Positions 59,564 through 64,000 of a stretch of 64,000 nucleotides of DNA are shown one piece after another (the first letter of the stretch is position 1; each line of letters begins with the position of its first letter). This DNA comes from Bog-473 sp963809715 (lineage in GTDB: Bacteria > Actinomycetota > Acidimicrobiia > Acidimicrobiales > RAAP-2). The notes under the pieces are model-generated. The model saw only the letters and a list, made by a program, of their open reading frames with translations, did not search any database and was not told where the DNA came from. The position numbers and the translations under genes are program-made. Location of the stretch: contig CAWEKO010000010.1 of assembly GCA_963809715.1 (NCBI GenBank), positions 186,001-250,000 of the forward strand, written 5' to 3'.

Positions 59564-60286
59564 TCAGGCCGAGACGGCCAGCTCCTCTTCGGTGAAACGG
59601 GCCTTGAGCGGGTCGATGTGGATGCCCGGGCCCATGGTGCTCGACACCGTGATCGACAGGAAGTACCGGCCCTTGGCCGCCGGCGGCTTCGCCCGCTGGA
59701 GCTCGTCGACCACGGCCTTGACGTTGGCGATGAGCTGATCGTGGGTGAACGAGGCTTTGCCCACTCGTATGTGGACGTTGCCGACCTTGTCGGTGCGGTA
59801 CTCGACCCGGCCGCCCTTGAACTCTGCGACGGCCTTGGCGACGTCGGTCGTGACGGTGCCCGTCTTGGGGTTGGGCATGAGGCCGCGCGGTCCGAGGACC
59901 CGGCCGAGCGTGCCGACCTGGCCCATCAGGTCGGGCGTGGCGATGGCGATGTCGAAGTCGAGAAAGCCGCCGTTGATCTTGGCGACCAGGTCGTCCGCAC
60001 CCACCTCGTCGGCCCCGGCGGACCGGGCTTCGGTGGCCGCCTCGCCTGCAGCGAACACGGCCACCCGCACCGTGGTGCCGGTACCCGAGGGCAGCGAGAG
60101 CGTGCCCCGCACGATCTGATCGGCCTTGCGGGGGTCGACGCCGAGGCGCACGGCCAGCTCGACGGTCTCGTCGAATTTGGCACTGGCCAGCTCCTTGACC
60201 AGGTCGACGGCCTCGCCGACCCCGTAGAGCTGCTCGCGGTCGACCTTGCTCAGGTTGTCCTTGTACTTCTTCCCGTGCTGGGCCAT
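59564..60286 (-). CDS. rplA: 50S ribosomal protein L1
   Basis: A 240-residue L1 of the mobile stalk. It has KFDETVELAVRLGVDPRKADQIVRGTLSLPSGTG, the second-domain GRVLGPRGLMPNPKTGTV and EFKGGRVEYRTDKVGNVH. It lies 123 nt after rplK. Confidence 0.97.
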   Translation of the reverse strand: MAQHGKKYKDNLSKVDREQLYGVGEAVDLVKELASAKFDETVELAVRLGVDPRKADQIVRGTLSLPSGTGTTVRVAVFAAGEAATEARSAGADEVGADDLVAKINGGFLDFDIAIATPDLMGQVGTLGRVLGPRGLMPNPKTGTVTTDVAKAVAEFKGGRVEYRTDKVGNVHIRVGKASFTHDQLIANVKAVVDELQRAKPPAAKGRYFLSITVSSTMGPGIHIDPLKARFTEEELAVSA

Positions 60287-60409
60287 CGTCTTACTCTCTT
60301 CCTTCGCGTCCTGGTCTCGCTCGTGTGCGTGCTGCCGTGGCGACGTCTGTTCTGCGCGTTCGTGGCCGGCCGGCGTGTCGCGTGCCGATCGGTCGTCTGC
60401 CGACGGTGC

Positions 60410-60841
60410 TCAGCCGGCGACCTTGATGCCCATGGAGCGGGCGGTGCCGGCCACCTGCTTCTTGGCCGCCTCGAGGTCGTTGGTGTTCAGGTCCTTCATC
60501 TTGGTGTTGGCGATCTCCGCCAGCTGGGCGTCGGTGATGGTGCCCACCTGCTCACGACCTGCCGTCGCGGCACCCTTGGGCAGCCCGGCGGCCACGCGCA
60601 GCAGCACCGGCGTCGGTGACGTCTTGAGCACGAAGCTGAACGAGCGGTCCTCGTAGATGGTGATGTCGACGGGCACGACCTGGCCCCGCATGCTCTCGGT
60701 GGCCGCGTTGTACTGCTTGCAGAACTCCATGGTCTGCACGCCGTGCGGGCCGAGGGCCGTGCCCACGGGAGGCGCGGGCGTGGCCGAGCCCGCCTCGAGC
60801 TGGATCTTGACGATGGCCAGCACCTTCTTCTTGGGTGGCAT
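60410..60841 (-). CDS. rplK: 50S ribosomal protein L11
   Basis: A 143-residue L11 in the GTPase centre, the thiostrepton site. It has IKIQLEAGSATPAPPVGTALGPHGVQTMEFCKQYN, and the C-terminal RNA-binding domain ends GTARSMGIKV. It follows nusG by 85 nt. Confidence 0.97.
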   Translation of the reverse strand: MPPKKKVLAIVKIQLEAGSATPAPPVGTALGPHGVQTMEFCKQYNAATESMRGQVVPVDITIYEDRSFSFVLKTSPTPVLLRVAAGLPKGAATAGREQVGTITDAQLAEIANTKMKDLNTNDLEAAKKQVAGTARSMGIKVAG

Positions 60842-60926
60842 CTGGGTGTCTCCTTACCTTCGATTTCGTACGTGGGCGCCGACGCCGCCGGGCCAACGGC
60901 CCGAGGCGTGTGCGCCGGTTCGGGTG

Positions 60927-62012
60927 CTAGAGCTTGGCCACCTGGCTGAACTCCAGCTCGACCGGGGTCTCCCGGCCGAAGATGTTGACCAGCACCTTGA
61001 GCTTGAGCTGGTCCTCGTTGATCTCGGCGATCTGGCCGGAAAAGTCCGCGAACGGACCCTCCTTGACCCGGACCGTCTCGTCGACCTCGTACTCGAGCCG
61101 GGGACGGCTGCGCTTGGGCGCCGCCCCTCCCTCGGTGCCCTCGACCTTGACCTGGAGGATGTTCTCGACCTCGCGGCGGCTGAGCGGCGTGGGCTTGGTA
61201 TTCGGGCCCACGAACCCGGTCACACCCGGCGTGTTGCGGATGGCACCCCAGGTGTCGTCGTTCATGTCGCAACGCACCAGCAGATAGCCGGGGAAAATCT
61301 TCTTCTGGACGGTGACCTTCTTGCCGCCCTTGAACTCGACGACGTCCTCCATGGGGATGACGACCTCGTAGACCCGGTCCTCCAGACCGCGGGAGGCCAC
61401 GACGTTGGCCATGTTGCCCTTCACCTTGTTCTCGTAGCCCGAGTAGGTGTGCACCACGTACCAGCGGCCCGGACGGTCGTACGGGCTCTCGACGGGGACG
61501 ATCTCCTCTTCTTCGCCTTCGCCGCCCCAGCCGCCGAGCTCGTACTCGGTGTCCTGGGCCTCGGTGGCGTCGAGCACGAGGTCGGGCTCACCGCTGCCGT
61601 TGGACGACCCGGCGGCGCCGGCCGCAGCCTTCACCTGGCCGGCCACATCCTCGGCCAACTCTTCGACGACCGCTTCTTCGATGGCCTCCTCGATGGCGTC
61701 GCCGACTGCCTCTTCGATGATGTCCTCCACGATTTCTTCCACGATCTCCTCGGCGGCTTCCTCGCCCACAACTTCGGCCACGGCCGCGGTGACCTCATCG
61801 ATCGCCTCGTCGAGAGCCAGCTCCTCGAGTTCGGCCTCGTCCTCGCTTGCCACCTCGTCGTAGACGTCATCGACCGAGTCGGTGCTCATGGCCAGTACTT
61901 CGGGAGCCTCTTCGTTCTCGGCATCCTCGAAGGCGAGGGCCTCGGTGACGTCTTCCTCACCGCTGGCGTTCGCCAGTTCTACTTCTGCGCTGTCGTGCGA
62001 CATGTCTGTCAT
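60927..62012 (-). CDS. nusG: Transcription factor NusG with 180-residue acidic head
   Basis: A 361-residue NusG. Residues 183-361 are the normal NGN domain (RWYVVHTYSGYENKVKGNM, FPGYLLVRC, NTPGVTGFVG) and KOW domain (VKEGPFADFSGQIAEINEDQLKLKVLV). Residues 1-182 are acidic; 88-122 repeat hydrophobic-E-E patterns (EEIVEEIVEDIIEEA) likely to be a helix or coiled coil. Actinobacterial NusG often has an acidic head, but this is long. Confidence 0.94.
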   Translation of the reverse strand: MTDMSHDSAEVELANASGEEDVTEALAFEDAENEEAPEVLAMSTDSVDDVYDEVASEDEAELEELALDEAIDEVTAAVAEVVGEEAAEEIVEEIVEDIIEEAVGDAIEEAIEEAVVEELAEDVAGQVKAAAGAAGSSNGSGEPDLVLDATEAQDTEYELGGWGGEGEEEEIVPVESPYDRPGRWYVVHTYSGYENKVKGNMANVVASRGLEDRVYEVVIPMEDVVEFKGGKKVTVQKKIFPGYLLVRCDMNDDTWGAIRNTPGVTGFVGPNTKPTPLSRREVENILQVKVEGTEGGAAPKRSRPRLEYEVDETVRVKEGPFADFSGQIAEINEDQLKLKVLVNIFGRETPVELEFSQVAKL

Positions 62013-62033
62013 GGCTCGCCTGCTCGGGTCCGG

Positions 62034-62354
62034 CTACTTGGTGAAGAGAAGCGTGATCAGCTTCCCGAAGGCGAGGTTCAGCACGAAGATGAGACTGATC
62101 ATGATGATCAGCGTCGTCAGCACGACCGAGGTGTAGTTGATGAGCTCGGAGCGCGAGGGCCAGGCGACCTGGCGCATCTCGTCGCGCACCTCACGAACGA
62201 ACTGGACGGGCGTCGCCCGCTTGCGGACGGGGGCGCCGCCCCTCTGCTGCCGCTGCTTGGTCGCAGTGCCCGCGGGCGCGCGACGGGTAGACGGAGAGCC
62301 GTCGGCCTCCATCTGCCCTTGGCGCTGCATCATGCGCTTGGTCTCGCGGTTCAC
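62034..62354 (-). CDS. secE: Preprotein translocase subunit SecE
   Basis: A 106-residue SecE with a 50-residue hydrophilic N-terminus, the amphipathic FVREVRDEMRQVAWPSRSELINYT motif and one membrane segment (VVLTTLIIMISLIFVLNLAF). It clamps SecY. Upstream of nusG in standard order. Confidence 0.95.
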   Translation of the reverse strand: MNRETKRMMQRQGQMEADGSPSTRRAPAGTATKQRQQRGGAPVRKRATPVQFVREVRDEMRQVAWPSRSELINYTSVVLTTLIIMISLIFVLNLAFGKLITLLFTK

Positions 62355-62399
62355 GGCTCTCGCCTCACATGGTTCGAATTCGGATGATCACGTCCGGGG

Positions 62400-62472
62400 C
62401 AGGGCAGGAGGGACTCGAACCCCCAACCGCCGGTTTTGGAGACCGGTGCTCTACCAGTTGAGCTACTGCCCT
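62400..62472 (-). tRNA. tRNA-Trp (CCA)
   Basis: The minus strand folds as a cloverleaf: acceptor AGGGCAG/CTGCCCT, T-arm loop TTCGAGT, anticodon loop CTCCAAA with CCA. Discriminator G fits Trp. The 3' CCA is not encoded. It lies just upstream of secE, a common actinobacterial location. Confidence 0.95.
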
Positions 62473-62574
62473 CGGTGGGGTGCCTTCGGTTGCCGTCGGG
62501 CAGGTGGTTCTTCCCCCTGACCTGGGGAACGACCCATCAGAGTAGCACCGGCCGGGCCGGCGTGGCTCAGCGGC

Positions 62575-62739
62575 CTAGCGGGTCTCCTTGTGGAGGGTGT
62601 GCTGGCGGTCCCAGCGGCAGAACTTCTTCATTTCGATCCGCTCGCGATCGTTCAGCTTGTTCTTGGTGGTGATGTAGTTCCGCCGCTTGCAGACTTCGCA
62701 GGCCAGGGTGACCTGGACCCTCTTCTCGTTCTTCGGCAC
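62575..62739 (-). CDS. rpmG: 50S ribosomal protein L33
   Basis: A 54-residue L33 read from GTG at 62739, with GGAAGGAA upstream. It has KNEKRVQVTLACEVCKRRNYITTKN and ends RQHTLHKETR. Three cysteines (C14, C17, C41) are present, but the fourth position of the C+ form is Asp (CRWD), so zinc binding is uncertain. Between tRNA-Met and tRNA-Trp, as in other actinobacteria. Confidence 0.93.
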   Translation of the reverse strand: MPKNEKRVQVTLACEVCKRRNYITTKNKLNDRERIEMKKFCRWDRQHTLHKETR

Positions 62740-62819
62740 TTCGTTTCCTTCCTTCTCGTCCTGGCCTTCTCGTCCCGGCCTGGTCGTCCTGGTCGCTGCC
62801 CGGATCCTCGATCCGGGCC

Positions 62820-62896
62820 TGGTAGCGGCGGCGGGACTCGAACCCGCGACAACACGATTATGAGCCGTGTGCTCTGACCAACTGAGCTACGCCGCC
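62820..62896 (-). tRNA. tRNA-Met (CAT)
   Basis: Cloverleaf with acceptor GGCGGCG/CGCCGCT (one G-U pair), anticodon loop CTCATAA and a CCA end that is encoded. The anticodon stem lacks the three G-C pairs of initiators, so this is elongator Met; tRNA-Ile2 with a modified C is the alternative. Confidence 0.9.
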
Positions 62897-62903
62897 ATGG
62901 GCG

Positions 62904-62976
62904 AGCCCCCTGTCGGAATCGAACCGACGACACCAGCCTTACCATGGCTGTGCTCTGCCGACTGAGCTAAGGGGGC
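62904..62976 (-). tRNA. tRNA-Thr (GGT)
   Basis: Cloverleaf with acceptor GCCCCCT/AGGGGGC, anticodon stem CAGCC/GGCTG and loop ATGGTAA giving GGT. Seven bases from tRNA-Met, so probably cotranscribed. The CCA end is not encoded. Confidence 0.95.
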
Positions 62977-63078
62977 GCCGCGGGTTCCTTCCGCGAGCGG
63001 TCAATGATAGCCAGGGGACGGCACAGGTTGCCTCCGCTCCCTCCCTGGGTTTGCCCACGTCAACAGTACCATCGCCCG

Positions 63079-63717
63079 ATGCGGATCCGACTGGCCGAAC
63101 TGGCCGACGCCGAGGCCATCCGGGCCATCTACAACGTCGAGGTCCTCGGATCGACCAACACCTTCGACATGGTCCCGCGCACGAAAGCCGAGCAGGAAGC
63201 CTGGATCTTCGAGCACAGCGGGGTGCACCCGGCGATCGTGGCCGTGGAGGACGCGGGAGGCCTCGGTGGGCGGTCGGGGGGCACCGGAGTCCGGTCGGGG
63301 GATCCCGGGGACCGGTCGGGAGATCCCGGGGAGCGGTCAGGAGGCCCGGGGGAGCTGTCGGGGGGCCCCGGGGAGGAGTCCGGCGGGCGGGTCGGGGCCC
63401 ACGGAGAGATCGTGCTCGGCTTCGGATCGCTCTCGGCCTACCGGGAACGCTCGGGGTACTCGGCCACGGCCGAGAACTCGGTGTACGTGGACCGGGCCCA
63501 GCGGGGCAAGGGAGTGGGGCAGGCGCTCCTGGCCGAGCTTCTGGTCATGGCCTCGGCGCACGGGTTCCACTCGGTGATCGCCCGGATCGCCGGGCACAAC
63601 GAGACGTCGATCGGGTTGCATCGAGCGGCGGGCTTCGAGCTGGTCGGGGTGGAGCGCGAGGTGGGGCGTAAGCACCGGCAGTGGCTCGACGTGGTGGAGC
63701 TGCAACGGCTGCTCTGA
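63079..63717 (+). CDS. GNAT acetyltransferase (Pat/Bar-like) with a repeat insertion
   Basis: A 212-residue N-acetyltransferase resembling phosphinothricin acetyltransferases: IRLAELADAEAIRAIYNVEV, then SAYRERSGYSATAENSVYVDRAQRGKGVGQALLAEL with the acetyl-CoA motif, HNETSIGLHRAAGFELVG and a C-terminal RQWLDVVELQR-like end. Residues 65-99 are a Gly-rich heptad repeat (RSGDPGE type) between strands 2 and 3, absent from relatives. A TACCAT box ends 6 nt before the ATG. The substrate is unknown. Confidence 0.82.
   Translation: MRIRLAELADAEAIRAIYNVEVLGSTNTFDMVPRTKAEQEAWIFEHSGVHPAIVAVEDAGGLGGRSGGTGVRSGDPGDRSGDPGERSGGPGELSGGPGEESGGRVGAHGEIVLGFGSLSAYRERSGYSATAENSVYVDRAQRGKGVGQALLAELLVMASAHGFHSVIARIAGHNETSIGLHRAAGFELVGVEREVGRKHRQWLDVVELQRLL
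63271..63375 (+). repeat. 21-bp tandem repeat inside the GNAT gene
   Basis: Five imperfect 21-bp units encode (R/L)SG(G/D)(T/P)G(V/D/E). The frame is kept. It lies in the loop region of the fold. Confidence 0.85.
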
Positions 63718-63759
63718 CCGCAAACTGACCTGGGGGAGCCGCTGGTGCTGCTGCTGCCC

Positions 63760-63832
63760 GCCGCTGGTGGTGGCGGCGGCGGCGGTGGTGGTGGCTGGCG
63801 GTGGTGGTGGCGCTGGGTGGCGGCGGTTGGGT
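63760..63832 (+). repeat. GGT/GGC low-complexity tract
   Basis: Runs of ggtggt and ggcggc with few interruptions in the convergent gap between the GNAT gene and the partial gene at the right edge. Confidence 0.8.
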
Positions 63833-63851
63833 GTGGAGTCTGCGGTTGTCG

Positions 63852-64000
63852 CTAGGACTCGAAGGCGGCGGCGCCCGGGCCGGCGTGGGCGGCGTGCCCG
63901 GTCAGCACGGGTAGGCGCGAGGAGTCCAGGCGCCACGAGGTGGTCCAGCGGCCGAGGGGGATGACGGCGATGAACCACAGGATCGTCACGTAGAGGACCA
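63852..64000 (-). CDS. C-terminal end of a membrane protein (partial)
   Basis: Reading the minus strand inward from the window edge gives 48 codons to a TAG at 63852: one hydrophobic segment (VLYVTILWFIAVIPLG) followed by a hydrophilic tail ending HAGPGAAAFES. I do not recognise the family. The N-terminal part lies outside the window. Confidence 0.5.
   Translation of the reverse strand, partial: VLYVTILWFIAVIPLGRWTTSWRLDSSRLPVLTGHAAHAGPGAAAFES

Noticed and set aside
63271..63375. CRISPR-like array
   Set aside because: The 21-bp units are contiguous coding repeats without spacers.

Overview
The window is high-GC DNA from an actinobacterium. Evidence: the C+ (zinc) forms of S4, S14, L36 and L24; the block tRNA-Thr, tRNA-Met, rpmG, tRNA-Trp, secE, nusG, rplKAJL, rpoBC; EF-Tu, EF-G and the S10/spc/alpha ribosomal clusters on one strand; an F420-type PPOX protein; a DUF222/HNH protein; and GTG/TTG starts. 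The high GC, long acidic protein tails and an ethylmalonyl-CoA pathway would fit Acidimicrobiia, but that placement is an inference.

Layout. 1-10.5 kb (minus strand): an aldo/keto reductase and a PPOX protein, then an overlapping wall-precursor and tRNA-modification operon read glmM, glmS, acpS, nnr, alr, udg, tsaE, tsaB, rimI. 10.5-35.2 kb (minus): the translation superoperon, read from rpsL, rpsG, fusA, tuf through rpsJ...rplO, secY, adk, map (S10/spc), then infA, rpmJ, rpsM, rpsK, rpsD, rpoA, rplQ, truA (alpha) and rplM-rpsI. A PadR regulator and a VOC protein interrupt it at 16-17 kb. 35.7-49.8 kb: mixed strands, carrying acyl-CoA carboxylase beta/epsilon, ethylmalonyl-CoA mutase, 3-hydroxybutyryl-CoA dehydrogenase, acetyl-CoA acetyltransferase, crotonyl-CoA carboxylase/reductase and an epimerase. 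Between these lie an S51-like protein, a broken HNH gene, two cyclophilins, aspartate kinase and a frameshifted SixA phosphatase. 50-63 kb (minus): rpoC, rpoB, rplL, rplJ, rplA, rplK, nusG, secE, rpmG and three tRNAs. 63-64 kb: an acetyltransferase with a repeat insertion and the end of a membrane protein.

How the genes work together. The 36-50 kb section encodes most of an acetyl-CoA assimilation route: two acetyl-CoA to acetoacetyl-CoA, to 3-hydroxybutyryl-CoA, crotonyl-CoA, ethylmalonyl-CoA, methylsuccinyl-CoA, plus C3/C4 carboxylation. A near-identical palindrome lies in the promoter of the dehydrogenase and between the divergent thiolase and reductase genes, which suggests common control.

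Odd points. infA has no ATG/GTG/TTG start that gives a normal N-terminus; a CTG behind a perfect Shine-Dalgarno does. Three genes (rpsQ upstream part, the HNH gene, sixA) each carry a single-base frameshift, which may be assembly error. Many ribosomal proteins and NusG carry long acidic tails, and two of these tails share an 86 percent identical DNA block. Several genes have a -10-like box 6-8 nt before the ATG and no Shine-Dalgarno, as in leaderless mRNAs. I saw no CRISPR array, transposase, prophage or defence island.
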